Assembly: GCA_000151295.1 (NCBI GenBank)
Contig: GG745331.1
Location: 1,022,999-1,042,385 of the forward strand
DNA: 19,387 nucleotides
Source of the DNA: Allomyces macrogynus ATCC 38327
Lineage: Eukaryota > Blastocladiomycota > Blastocladiomycetes > Blastocladiales > Blastocladiaceae
Direction of reading: 5' to 3'
This document shows, piece after piece, positions 1-9,782 of this stretch. The notes beneath the pieces were generated by a model. It saw only the letters and a list, made by a program, of their open reading frames with translations, searched no databases and was not told where the DNA came from. How positions within the stretch are numbered: the first letter of the stretch is position 1; each line of letters opens with the position of its first letter. A program made the translations under genes and the position numbers.

Positions 1-1341
1 AGGAGAGGGCCCGGATAGAGTCGCGATGGGTTGTGCTGGACACGGCGTGCCACAACTTCACTTGCTTGTCGACGCCGCCGGTCGCGACGAGGTCGAGTGA
101 CCCGGAGACGGCGACGCAGACGGACTCTTCGTCGTGCGCGGTCTATGGGAGGGGGGGGGGGGGTTGGGAACTGCGTGATGAGTTGGCGAATGAATCCCGA
201 CCATTACAAGGCGCACATACCACGGTGCGTTCCACTTGCTGCGGCACCACCTCGGCGTCCTCGTTTTTCGGCGGCCACGGCTCACTCGTGACTGGCATAC
301 TTGACGCCGCGGCCGCCGCCCCTCCACCACCTGTGAAAAGCGACGTGAACGTGGACTTGACACGCGTCGAGAGCGACCTGGTCGCCTCAATGAACTCGTT
401 GGCATCATTCACTTTCGCGGCCAGAGCGGATTTCTCCTTGAGGTACCGGTCGAGCAACTGCGCGTACTCGACCTTCGCCTTTTCGTGCTGTTCGGACTTG
501 ACGTTTAGTTCGAGCTGCGTCGCCGCCAATTCGTCTTGCAAGACGACAATCGCCTGGTCCTTGGCGTAGTTGGTGTTGTGCGCGTCCTTGAGTTTACCGG
601 CCAGGTCGTCGACTTGTTGCGTGAGCGCGAGGACTCTATGATGGACATGGGTGGTCAGGTGCAGGACCAGGACCATCGAATTGCGGATTCGGGGAAGAAC
701 GTACTTGGCGGCCAGTTGCCGGTTCGCGCGCTCCTGTCGCGCCAAGAGCGCCTGCAAGTCGCGATTCTGCTGCACCTGTTCGTTCAGGTCGTGCTCGACG
801 CGCTCCTTGTCGCGGCGCATTAGCTCCAGACGGCGCTCGAGCGCAGCGGTGTCGACAACGTGCGACGTGGAGGCGCTGCGCGAGAGCGGTCTGCGGTTGC
901 AGCATCGGATCAGAGAAATGCCGCGGGCAGGGACGAGGGGCGCCCCACGCACCGTGTTCGCGGCGACACGGCGGATGCCGCTGGCGCGGGCTGGTCGTCG
1001 GCAACAGCGGCCGCCGGGGAAGCGGCGTCGCGCAGGTCGTGCACTACCTTGTTCAGGTAGAGCGCTTGAGAGAAGAGGCGTGAGTCTAGGTGACGGCAAT
1101 TGCCCGATGAATTGCGATGTCTGGAAGGGACGAGCGAGGGCGGGCCGGGCATACAGTCGTTGATAATGTCGCGCGTTACGGCGCTGGCGCGGTCGTAGCC
1201 GTCGAGCTGCGCCTGGATGCGTGCCAGCCATGGCGGGACGGGCGCCGCTGCAGATGCGGTGATGGGTTCTGGGTCGGCAGGTGTGGATGGCGTGGCCGCG
1301 CTGGGCTCGGTGCCCGCTGGCGTGTCGGTTGGGTCGGGCAT
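1..1341 (-). CDS. ATG16: Autophagy protein ATG16 with WD40 propeller (5' part, continues off left edge)
   Basis: ATG16 binds ATG5-ATG12 and directs ATG8/LC3 lipidation to the phagophore. Reading down the minus strand, the exons are 1341-1155, 1085-953, 890-705, 635-221 and 142-1 (partial). The introns are 1086-1154, 891-952, 636-704 and 143-220; all have GT-AG ends and joining them keeps one frame, giving about 354 visible residues. Residues about 37-80 form an amphipathic helix (PWLARIQAQLDGYDR, then INDYSRLFSQ) like the ATG5-binding helix of ATG16L1. A long coiled coil follows (about 125-260) with the family signature LQDELAATQLELN and a KVNDANEF ending. After a Gly/Ala/Ser-rich linker, the last exon starts a WD40 repeat (AHDEESVCVAV, ATGGVDKQVKLW), as in animal and plant ATG16 but not in short yeast Atg16. 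The start at 1341 is the only in-frame Met before the divergent PITHD1 gene. The rest of the propeller lies outside the window. Confidence 0.88.
143..220 (-). other. ATG16 intron with C13 homopolymer next to the 3' splice site
   Basis: This intron joins the linker exon to the WD40 exon (donor GTATGT at 220, acceptor CCCATAG ending at 143). On the coding strand its 3' part holds a run of 13 C (151-163), broken from another CCC by one T. It serves as the pyrimidine tract. Phase is 0 and the WD40 reading frame resumes exactly at 142. Confidence 0.8.
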
Positions 1342-1650
1342 GGCGTTGGCGTCGGTTGCGGCAAGTTGGTGCTGGTTTGTTGGATCGGAAGCGGCGCTGG
1401 CAAGCTGGCCAGCAGCGGCAGCGATGCGTAGGCAACAACGAGGTCGGCGCCGACGAGGATGGGCACGGCGCGCCGCGCGGTGGACAGGCCACGTCACTTG
1501 CGCGTGTTGGCCGTGCTGCGCCGCGTAGTGGTCGATTTCGCTCGGCCTCGCGCTCCACTCGCTCCCCCATCTTCGTCGAGCACGACAGCCTCCTCCATCC
1601 GACCGATCCGCACCTGCACCCGCACCCGCACCCGCACCTACAGCAGCAGC
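1342..1650. promoter_or_regulatory. Divergent promoter region between ATG16 and PITHD1
   Basis: This 309-bp spacer separates two head-to-head start codons, so it must hold both promoters and both 5' leaders. I see no TATA box. The PITHD1 side is C-rich and carries a hexamer repeat followed by CAGCAGCAG immediately before the ATG. Open frames that run through it look like GC-rich noise. Confidence 0.55.
1609..1638 (+). repeat. Hexamer tandem repeat (CGCACC)5 in the 5' leader
   Basis: Five tandem hexamers are present, four CGCACC and one TGCACC. They end 12 bases before the PITHD1 start codon, so they probably lie in the 5' UTR. Confidence 0.8.
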
Positions 1651-2443
1651 ATGGCGCACGGTCATCACCACCACCACGCCGGCGCGTGCGGCGACGAGGC
1701 GCATGCCGACGACCACCACGACCACCACGGCCACGATCACAACCACGACCACGACGGCCCGGACCGCGGCGAGGAATTCAGTCTCTACCAGCACATTGAC
1801 CTCGACAAGATCCGATGCCTGAACGAGGCCGAGCCCGACATGGCTAAGGGCATCTTCAAGCCTTGGCACGACCGCCTCGACGACACCAAGTTCCTCGAGT
1901 CCGACGCCGACGAGCAGCTCATCATCTTTATCCCGTTCTCGGGCCAAGTCAAGCTCAAGTCGCTTGCGATTCGCTGCGACCCGGACGATGCGGCGCCCGC
2001 CGAGTTGCGCGCGTACGCTCGCTCTCGCTAGCATCCACGCATCGCCTCGATTCATGCCTCACTGACCATTATGGCCACGCTGATGCTGCAGCTTCATCAA
2101 CACCGACACGCTCGACTTCGACTCGGCCGACACGACGACGCCCGCGCAGAAATGGGACTTGATTGCCCCTGCCGACCTTGTCTCTGTGCAAGACGAGTCT
2201 CAGGGCGTCGTGACCTACCCAATGAAACCTGCCAAGTTCCGCGCCGTGCGGTCGTTGACGCTCTACATCCCGCGCAACTTCGGCGACGACGTGACGCGCA
2301 TTCGGTACTTGGGCCTGCAGGGCGAGCACACGGCCGTCTCGCGCGACCCCATCATCACCGTCTACGAGGCGGCTGCGAACCCGGCCGATCACCAAAAGAT
2401 TACGGGCACCGACCCGATGAGCGCAGGGCACCGGACCGTGTGA
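1651..2443 (+). CDS. PITHD1: PITH domain-containing protein (PITHD1-like)
   Basis: Two exons (1651-2012, 2092-2443) with a 79-bp intron (donor GTACGC, acceptor TGCAG) give 237 residues. The PITH domain is also the proteasome-interacting C-terminal domain of thioredoxin-like TXNL1; PITHD1 is a conserved stand-alone version with proteasome links. Family blocks are clear: LYQHIDLDKIRCLNE, GIFKPWHDR, KFLESDADEQL, IPFSGQVKLKS, FINTDTLDFDSA at the splice junction, then LYIPRNFGDD, IRYLGLQGE and a YEAAANPADH end. The length is close to the human protein. The N-terminus is unusual: 15 His in the first 34 residues, interspersed with Asp and Gly, which suggests metal binding. The start is chosen because the His-rich leader follows the family's short HGH-type N-terminus and the upstream sequence is repeat-rich leader. 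Confidence 0.92.
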
Positions 2444-2597
2444 TATGTCGCTAATATTGGATTCCCGATTTTTTGCTGTGCATCGGCCGAGTTGGTGTAC
2501 ATCAGGCCCTTCGTTCGGACCATCCATCCACCTTCCGAATTTGCGGGGAGCGCACAGGCATGCGACTCGGCGCGACTGCCCGCAATCCGCTCCCACG

Positions 2598-4389
2598 ATG
2601 CCCAACGACTTGGCGTTCAACGGCATCTTGCACGAATACTCGTTTCTTGCCGTCGACAAGTTTGTGGCGGCCACATCGGCCGACTTTGAGCACCTCTTGA
2701 CGCACGCGCACTCGGACCATACGTCGGGTATCGCGCATTTACCGCCCAAGACCAAAGTGTACTGCACGCACGCGACCAAGACCTACCTGTCGATTGTCAA
2801 TGACCCGCCTGTCGGCCACCTGGATTGGGTCGCGGTCGAGTACGACCGGCCGTTCACGCTCTCGTCCAAGAGCAACCCGCCCGTGGTCGTCAAGGTGACG
2901 TTCATTGATGCGTTCCATTGCCCGGGGTCGGCAAGGTACCGTGGTGCGGATGTCCTTTATTCGAATGGCGTTGAGGCTATATGCGCTGACCTTTGTCCAT
3001 CGCAGTATTCTGATTGAAGGCCCCAACGGCACCGTCCTGCACACGGGCGATTTCCGGTTCGATTCCGAGTGCGAGGCACACTGGCGGCGCACGCGGCTCA
3101 AGGACGTGCACGTCGACAGCATCTACATTGACACGACGTTTGTCGAGTACGGCCGTGAGTTCCCGCTCCGCGTACGCTGTGTTCCGCTGTTGCTCAACGA
3201 CTCGCTTGGAAATTCGGCTGACCTTCGCGCTTCTTTCCAGAGCGAGTCTGTCGAGCACGCCGTCACGCACGCGTTCGACCCGACCCACGCTCATTACGCC
3301 ATCCGGCGACTGCAACTCGGCCACGAGCACCTCCTGTGCACTATCTACTCCACGTATGGCCTCCGCACCCGGCTCCCACCCGCCATCCACCGCGCGTACC
3401 TCTCCCTCTTCCCGTCCACCGACCAGGCCTGGTTCGACCCACCCCCACCACCCACTTCCCCGCACATCCACGTCTGCGTCGACGCCGCATGCCGCATCGC
3501 CTGTTCCCGTCGGATCGCTGCCGACACCCGGTCCCGCATCGCGACTAGGTCCGCCGCCACCGGCTGGATCGAGTTGAATCTGCCGATCCACTTTTTGTCG
3601 AACCTCTGCGCCATGGATGTCAGTGCGTATTGCGCGCCACCGGCGTCGCATCCGGGTTGGGTCACCGCGGGATTCGACGCGGATACGTTGCGCGTATTGT
3701 ACGCGCAGCATTCGAGTCGCGCGGAAGTGGCGCGGTGTTTGGCGTGGTTGCGGCCGCGGACGGCGGTGAGCACGACGGTCATGGATGTCGAGGACCAGAT
3801 TGGGTGGGAGGTGTTCTTGGCGAGTGAGGTGCCGTGGGTCGCGGTGGGTGGGGAGTATTTGTTGGCCAAGGCGCAAGGTGTGGGGGTGGGGACGGTGCCG
3901 AGGTTTATTGGGCTCGACGAGGAGGAGGGGGAGGGGGATGTGGAGATGAACGAGGTGGAGGTGCGCGATGAAGTGGGTATGGCGCCGATCGGATGGCCGG
4001 CCGGGTGCCCACCGAGCCATCCGCGGCCCAAGCGCGGATTGCTGTTTCTCGAGGACCCGGTCGTCCTGTCGTACTTGCGCAGCGACACGTACCGCGATCG
4101 GGTGCCTCCGTCCCTGTCGCGGCGACCACTCACGCCCGCGACTCCGGCCGCGAACGGGCGTGCGGGGACGCCGGCGGCCGGTGGAATCGACCTTGTGCAG
4201 TTGCTGGAACGGTCGGTGAACGCATGCCGCCCGAAAACGGTACGTGAACGCGTCGACGAGGTCGTGGAGCTGATGCGCCGCGATGGTGGGCGGCTGCCGC
4301 TGTGGCTCGTCCGGCGCGTGAACGCGCCCAACCGGCCGTCGAAGCGGCGCGTCGAGGGGAATCGGGAAGATCGAGGAGAGATGGAATGA
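2598..4389 (+). CDS. SNM1-family (Artemis/Apollo-like) metallo-beta-lactamase/beta-CASP DNA nuclease
   Basis: Exons 2598-2935, 3006-3171 and 3241-4389 give 550 residues. SNM1 nucleases process DNA ends and interstrand crosslinks, and protect telomeres (Apollo) or open hairpins in end joining (Artemis). All MBL ligands are present: H36-A-H38-S-D40-H41, H107 in FHCPGS, D128 in HTGDFR and D155 in IDTTF. H325 in AQHSSRAEV fits the beta-CASP motif C His. The nuclease domain begins at the N-terminus, as in Artemis and Apollo; the UBZ finger of SNM1A/Pso2 is absent. The second intron uses the GTACGC donor at 3172; the stronger-looking GTGAGT at 3155 breaks frame. The beta-CASP part is loose, with a Pro-rich stretch near 3430-3460, and an acidic insert lies downstream near 3915-3970. 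I cannot separate Artemis from Apollo by eye. The start lies 154 bases after the PITHD1 stop. Confidence 0.85.
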
Positions 4390-4681
4390 AAAGCAAGATC
4401 ATGGATTGTCGTTGGGGGTCGAGTCACGACCAGGCGCGTTGTTGCATGAGTTGCATCAAGTTTGGCTGGCCACAAAGAGGAACAACGGCCGGGCCGGTTG
4501 AACGGTGAGAAATCGCCACCATCCACGAGACCAAAATCTCATTGTCTCTCTTGCTCCCTATTCTCTCCTCTTCTCGAACAACGTAAAGAGGCGCGTCCTC
4601 GGCAACGATTTGCATTCTCGGCTCTCTCAGCAGCAAGTATCAGCCCAGCAGCACCAGCAAACCCGACCCTACCCGTCCACC
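4390..4681 (+). promoter_or_regulatory. Intergenic region / DDAH 5' leader
   Basis: This 292-bp spacer holds no credible gene. The stretch at about 4537-4576 is strongly pyrimidine-rich (TC runs) on the plus strand, which fits a leader or core-promoter element before the DDAH start at 4682. No TATA box is seen. Confidence 0.35.
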
Positions 4682-5642
4682 ATGGCCACTTCGACCCTGT
4701 CCGTCCCGCGCGCGCCCTTCACGCTCGCCGTGATGCGCGCGCTCGCGCCTCGTTTGCCGGCGCCGTCAGCAAGCACCCCGACGGCAATTCCATTATCGTC
4801 GACAAGGCGTTTGCGCAGCATGACGCCTACGAGCACGCGCTGCACCAATTTGTGCCGAACGTCGTGATTGTGCCCGCTGACGATAAGCACCCGGACGGCA
4901 ATTTCGTCGAGGACACGCACGTGGCCGTGGGCCGCGTGGTTGTGGCCACGCTGCCGGGCCATGAGTTGCGCCGTGGGGAAGTACCGCCTATGGCCGAGGC
5001 CGTGCGCAAGGTGGTCGGAGAGAAGGGATGGTATTACAACATGGCAGATGCGGGAGAGGCGTACTTGGATGGTGGGGATGTGTTGTTCACGGGTACGGCT
5101 CTTTCGATTCGTGGTGAGTTTCGGCAAGTGAGCGCACATTCCTGACCCCTCCACCGCCCACAATAGGTGTCCACCTCCTGATCGGCCTGTCGGACCGCAC
5201 GAACCCTGCGGGCGCGGCCTTCCTCGAGCGCGCCGTCAAGGACCACTACCCGTCGCTCTCCGTCGTCACAGTCGACCTGCGCGCACAGCCAAGGCTGCAC
5301 CTCAAGTGCGTCGTGACGGCGCTCTCGCACACGGTGTTGCTTTTCTCCGACGACCAGCCCGGCCGTTTTGCGTACGCGCAGCTGCCGGAATCCGTGCGGT
5401 CGGCGTACGAGATCGTGTGGGTGCCTGAACAGGTGGCGAGCAACGTGCTCGCGTTCCCGGACGGGAAGGGCGGGCTTTTGGGCGTGGTCGCGCAGGGCGG
5501 GTTCCCGACGTCGGAGAAGATTGTGGACGAGGTGGTGGCGACGCGGTTTGGTAAAGACGTGCCGGTGGTCAAGCTCGACATGCCCGAGTTTATCAAGGCC
5601 GATGGCTCGTTGACGTGCAGCTCGCTGCTGTTCAACTGCTGA
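4682..5642 (+). CDS. DDAH: N(G),N(G)-dimethylarginine dimethylaminohydrolase (DDAH), apparent frameshift near 5' end
   Basis: DDAH hydrolyses asymmetric dimethylarginine and monomethylarginine to citrulline plus (di)methylamine, removing endogenous NO synthase inhibitors. The visible protein (about 302 residues) has the family blocks: FTLAVMRALAPR at the start, FAGAVSKHPDG, VPADDKHPDGNFVEDT, LDGGDVLFTG (catalytic Asp region), GLSDRTNPAG, RLHLK (catalytic His) and DGSLTCSSLLF near the end with the nucleophile Cys. One intron, 5114-5166 (GTGAGT...AATAG), joins SIRG to VHLLIG in frame. The first 23 codons from ATG 4682 read in one frame and everything from TTT at 4753 in another. One base is missing at 4751-4755, with no splice solution. 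This may be a sequencing or assembly error, or a true break; all active-site blocks are intact. The in-frame ATG far upstream (4462) gives no family sequence. Confidence 0.85.
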
Positions 5643-6111
5643 ACCGGAGCGGAGTCGGGTGCCGAAGAGGGCATCGGGAGCGCGTGCAGATTGCTCTCCA
5701 CCGGGATTTTCGAGAATAGAGACGACGGATTTTGCTCAGCGCGTTGACTTGTGGTTGCAGCGCGTTGCAGCCTGTTTTCGCTGTTCATCAAGAAAAATCA
5801 GGTTAGGATATGAGACGCGTCAACGTCACGGCGCGGCATTTGTACTTCCCAAGAGCTTTTGTCGCTCGCTCACTCACCATAATTTTCTCCCCGTCATCGT
5901 CGACCACGACGACCCGGCCCCGCAAGACCTTCAGCGAATCCCCCGACTGCCTGCAACTGCACGCGCGACAGCGTCCGACCCCTCTGCAAGCTCGACACGC
6001 CACAAGCCTCGTCGCGTCGCGTCGCGTTGTTGATCGCGATCCATGAGCTTGCCATATTCGAGCCTGGACCTCATTCGCCCGCCATTTCCTCGAACCCAGC
6101 AATCCAACACC
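5643..6111. other. Intergenic region upstream of HSE1
   Basis: This 469-bp spacer holds the DDAH 3' end and the HSE1 promoter. No RNA gene is evident. On the minus strand there is a high-GC3 open segment (about 5878-5955) followed by a plausible intron, GTGAGT at 5877 to CAG at 5781, with a CTAAC branch-like motif. I could not complete a gene from it. Confidence 0.4.
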
Positions 6112-8192
6112 ATGTCGAATGCCAACGAGATCCGCGACATGGTCGGTAAGTGTGAGCGAAATGCGCTTCATCATGGAGAGGGCATCACGGCCAACCGCGT
6201 CCACTGCATCCGTTTCTAGACGCGGCCACGTCCGAGAACCTCGTCACCGACGATTGGGCCATGATCATGGACATTTGCGACCGGATCGAGCAAGTCGACA
6301 ACGGGTACGGCTTGTTGCTCGCGATCCTCAACGGGCGCGATGGATGGATGCTGACGCACCTTGTGTAGCCCGCGGACATGTGTCCTGGCCATTGCCAAGC
6401 GTATCCCGCACAAGAACCAGAACGTGGTCCTGCACGCGCTCACGCTCACCGAGGCCCTCGTCAAGAACTGCAATGTCGCCGTGCAGCACGAAATCTCGTC
6501 GCGCCCGTTTACGGAGGTGTTGGTCAAGAAGCTGACCGCGTCGGTACGGCTCCTTCATTCTCGCGCTTGTACTTGCCTCTCGACGCGATTCCTAGCTGAC
6601 GCCCGGCTCTTCGTACCCTGCAGGATATCAGCCCGAAGCTGCAGCAGAAAATCCTGCAACTGATCCAGTTCTGCGCCGACGAGTACAAGTCCGACCCTTC
6701 GCTCGCCTATATGGCCGACGTGCGCGACCGGCTCGCCGCACAGGGGTTCGCGTTCCCATCGACCAACCAGCCGGCCGCGCGTAAATCCTCGTCCTCGGCC
6801 GACGCGGACGCCGAGCGCCGCGAGCGCGAAGAATTGGAGTTGGCCATGGCGCTGTCGCTCTCGGAACAGGCCGCGCAAACGGCCAACCGCACGTTCCGGA
6901 AAACCGCCTCCCCGCCTCCCGCCGCGACGCCGGCGCCCGCACCGGTCCCGCAGGCGCAGTTCCACGTGCGTGCGCTGTACGACTTTGCGGGCGCCGAGCG
7001 CGGGGAGCTGCCGTTCAAGGCGGGGGACGTGCTCGCGGTCGTCGACGCGGATTATGACGACTGGTGGACGGCGTCGTTCCGCGGCAAGTCGGGGCTGATC
7101 CCGGCCAACTACGTCGAACGGCTTGGCGGTGCCGGTGCGCCCGCTGCTGCGGCTGAACCCCCGCGCTCCACGGCGACCGTATCGCCTGTCCCCGCCGCGA
7201 CCACCACCACCACATCCGCGGTGGCAAGCACCCCCGGCCTCGACCGCGCCGCCGTCGACTCGCTCTTGCGCGACGCGTCCGCCGTGGACGACCTCTTGTC
7301 GGCACTCGCCGCGTTGGACCCACGCACTCCACCCTCCTCGTCCCCCGGTGTCCAAGCGGCCTACTCGCGCGTCGTCGCCATGCGCCCGGGCCTGATTCAC
7401 CAGCTCAAACACGCGACAGATCTCAAGGACCGGCTCGCAATGTTGCACGACCAATTGACCCGTGCACGCGCGACCTACGACCGGCTCATGGACCAGGTCC
7501 TGCGGATGCCCAAGGGACCCTACGGCGCGCCCGCGGCGTTTGCGCCGCAGTCGGGGTACGGGCCGGGACCGGGGATGTACGGACCGCCGCCGCCGATGGG
7601 GATGTACGCGCCGCAGGGGATAGGGATGCCGCCGCAGGGCGGGTTCCCACCGGGTCCAGGCGCGCCGGGGGGTTTCGCGCCGGGGCCTGTGCCGGAGAAC
7701 ACGACCGGCGCGTACATACCGCCGCAGGGGCCGCCGATGGCGCAAGGCCCCCCACCGCCAATGCAGCACCCGCAACCAACGGGCGCCTACGCGCCCGGCC
7801 CGACTCCAACCCCTGGTGCCTACGCGCCGCCGCCTCCGCACGGGCCGACTCCACCCCCCGGCGCTGGCGGAGGCGCGCCGCATTACGTCTACGGCCCACC
7901 GGGGGGGAGTGTGCCGGTGCAGCCGACGGGCACGCCGGGGTACGCGCCGCCGCCGCCCGAGGGGTATACGCCTCCGCCGGGCTGGGGGCAACAGCCGCCG
8001 TATGGTGGTGGGTATGTGGGAGTACCGCCGCTTGCGACGGGGTCGCCACAACCTCCGGGGGGATTTACGGGGGCGCAGGTGCCGCCGCACGCGACGGGGT
8101 CGCCGCAGCCGCAGCAACAGTATGCGGGCGGGCCGCCGATGGGGCCGCCGCCGGGACAGCAGCCGCCGCAGGCGTATTATCAGCCGTCGTGA
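6112..8192 (+). CDS. HSE1: ESCRT-0 subunit Hse1/STAM (VHS-UIM-SH3)
   Basis: Hse1/STAM pairs with Vps27/Hrs on endosomes to capture ubiquitinated cargo for multivesicular bodies. Exons 6112-6145, 6220-6304, 6369-6543 and 6624-8192 give 620 residues in one frame. The VHS domain (about 5-140) shows ATSENLVTDDW, IMDICDRI, AIAKRIPHKNQNVVLHALTL and VKNCNVAVQHEISSRPFTE. A UIM follows (about 167-180, EELELAMALSLSEQ), then an SH3 domain (about 211-265; ALYDF, ELPFKAGD, DDWW, GLIPANYVE). A helical region (about 305-390) matches the STAM/Hrs dimerisation segment. The C-terminal third (about 395-620) is a Pro/Gly/Tyr-rich low-complexity tail (YGPGPGMYGPPPP type), longer than in yeast. The start ATG directly precedes the VHS domain, and the CACC before it is a good initiation context. 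Confidence 0.93.
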
Positions 8193-8418
8193 TGTGAGGG
8201 AAGGAGGGAAGGGGTGGGGAGGAGGATGTGCCGTGGATGATTTGAATGAAAGCGGTCGTCGCTTTGCTTGGTGCCTCGCTCGTTGGAGGAGGAAGACACG
8301 CTACCGCGTAAGAAATATGAACCCCACAATGATTTTCACTGCAATAAGACTACATACGTCAAACGAATACCGACGAACTCGGACTTCACAAACGACCACG
8401 CCAAAAGCATGGATTCGC
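8193..8418. other. Convergent 3' region between HSE1 and EBP
   Basis: Two genes end toward each other across 226 bp. The HSE1 side is G-rich and the EBP side is A/T-richer. I see no gene or strong hairpin in it. Confidence 0.4.
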
Positions 8419-9307
8419 TTAGTTGGTCTTGAGCTTCTTGCCCGGCGCGTTGGCCTTGGGCGGGTCAGTCGTGAGCACGCGCAGCGCCCAGGTGATGACA
8501 ATCGACGGGACCACGACCCAAATGAAGTTCATGAAAAAGAAGTAGACCCAGAAGTAGAAGGGCGTCTTGATGCCGTCGTCGTAGGTCATGCGGTCGATAA
8601 AGGACTTGACCTGGTCGACGAGCGACGCCGGGGCCACAGCGTCGGCCGCGAGCGGCTCGAGACGCAGCGACGTGTAGAAGTAGACGATGGTGCCGTAAAG
8701 CTGGCCGGTGCTGGTGTTATTGGGAGGGCAGGGACGCGTCGGATCAGTGGGATGGTCGGGTGAGAAGCGAGACGGGGCAGGAACGCACCTGATGAGCAGT
8801 AGCCAGGGAAGGTAGCGGTTCGTCTTGGTGTGGTTGGCGCGCATGCGGATGGCCATGAGCCAGAGGAGCGGACCCCAGACAAACTATTGGATCAAGGACG
8901 CAAAGTGAGCCTCGTGAACCCCCAAAAAACACGACTAGAGCGCGAATCTCTGTCCGTACCGAGGTAATCGCCTCAATGATCCAGACGGCGCGGTCGCCCC
9001 ACATGTAGCGCGAGTCGCACTTGGCGTACTCCTTCCAGACCTGGCCAAGCAGCGTGTTGTGCGCGGCCAAGTCGCGCACATTCACGACAAAGTAACCCTC
9101 GAGCGCCATGTGGATAATGCCCGACAACCAACACCACGTGTAGATGGTGCGGCGGAACATGGGCAGGCCGTGACCCGACGCAAACGCGAGCAGCGTAAAC
9201 GCGCCGCACGCGGCAGCGAACCCGCCCAGGATCACCATGTCGTCGTGCGTGTTGGGCACATAGTGCGGCAAGTCGAGCGAGGCCGGAATGAAGGGGTGCG
9301 ACGCCAT
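8419..9307 (-). CDS. EBP: EBP-type 3-beta-hydroxysteroid delta8-delta7 isomerase (emopamil-binding protein)
   Basis: EBP shifts the sterol B-ring double bond from C8 to C7 in the ER membrane. Minus-strand exons 9307-8960, 8883-8789 and 8710-8419 give 244 residues; the introns are 8884-8959 and 8711-8788. Catalytic and ligand residues known from human EBP are all there: H66 and E70 in GIIHMALEGYF, E112 in IIEAITS, and N209 and W212 in FFFMNFIWVVVP. Other family blocks are QVWKEYAKCDSRY, WGPLLWL (across the splice) and STGQLYGTIVYF (across the second splice). About four to five hydrophobic segments are visible. Met at 9307 is chosen because HPFIPASLDLPHYVPN aligns with the EBP start and it has A at -3 and G at +4; an upstream in-frame Met at 9376 would add 23 unlike residues. 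The family is distinct from the fungal isomerase ERG2. It shares a divergent promoter with the DONSON gene. Confidence 0.93.
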
Positions 9308-9782
9308 TTTGCGGGGGACGACGCGCGAGAGGCGGAGAAGGGTCGGGTCGGCGTCGGCGAGCGGGCCGGGGGACATGCAGCACTTGAGAGTACAGTCGGC
9401 AACGAGGTCGGCGGCCGGACTTCGCGACCGGCGGGTCGGCTACGGAGAGCGGTTGCAGAGAGTGCGAGCAGTCGTGGGCGTCGTTACCCAGTCTGTTATC
9501 GTGCACTTGACGTCGTCGACGGCGCGGGTCACAATGGCGAGGCCAGCCCGGCAACAGCACGAAATTTGCGTTGGTCGACGGATCTGCACGGTGTGGTGAT
9601 TTCTGACAGACCTGGCATGCACAGGAAAGGTCGCTTGATTGCAGTCAAAATGGTTTGCTGCTGGTGGTCGGCCTCGCGATCAAACCACATTTTGCTCAAC
9701 CAATTGTTGCCACCAGCGCCGTGTACTGCCCGCAGTACGCGCTCGCGGCGTGCGCCCTCCTTGTCCACCGGGCCAATTCACG
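9308..9782. promoter_or_regulatory. Divergent promoter region between EBP and DONSON
   Basis: This 475-bp spacer between two head-to-head starts must contain both promoters. A CRE-like TGACGTCG lies near 9509-9516. No TATA box or gene is seen. Long open frames through it show no family resemblance. Confidence 0.45.

Noticed and set aside
3155..3240. GTGAGT donor at 3155 in the SNM1 gene
   Set aside because: Splicing from it to the 3240 acceptor shifts the frame; the GTACGC donor at 3172 gives a 69-bp intron and keeps the frame.
6555..8117. 520-codon minus-strand open frame opposite HSE1
   Set aside because: It is an Arg-rich shadow of the Pro/Gly-rich HSE1 tail; the plus strand has VHS, UIM and SH3 motifs.
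9303..9376. Upstream Met (9376) as EBP start
   Set aside because: The 23 added residues do not resemble EBP N-termini; Met 9307 has the better context and aligns with the family.
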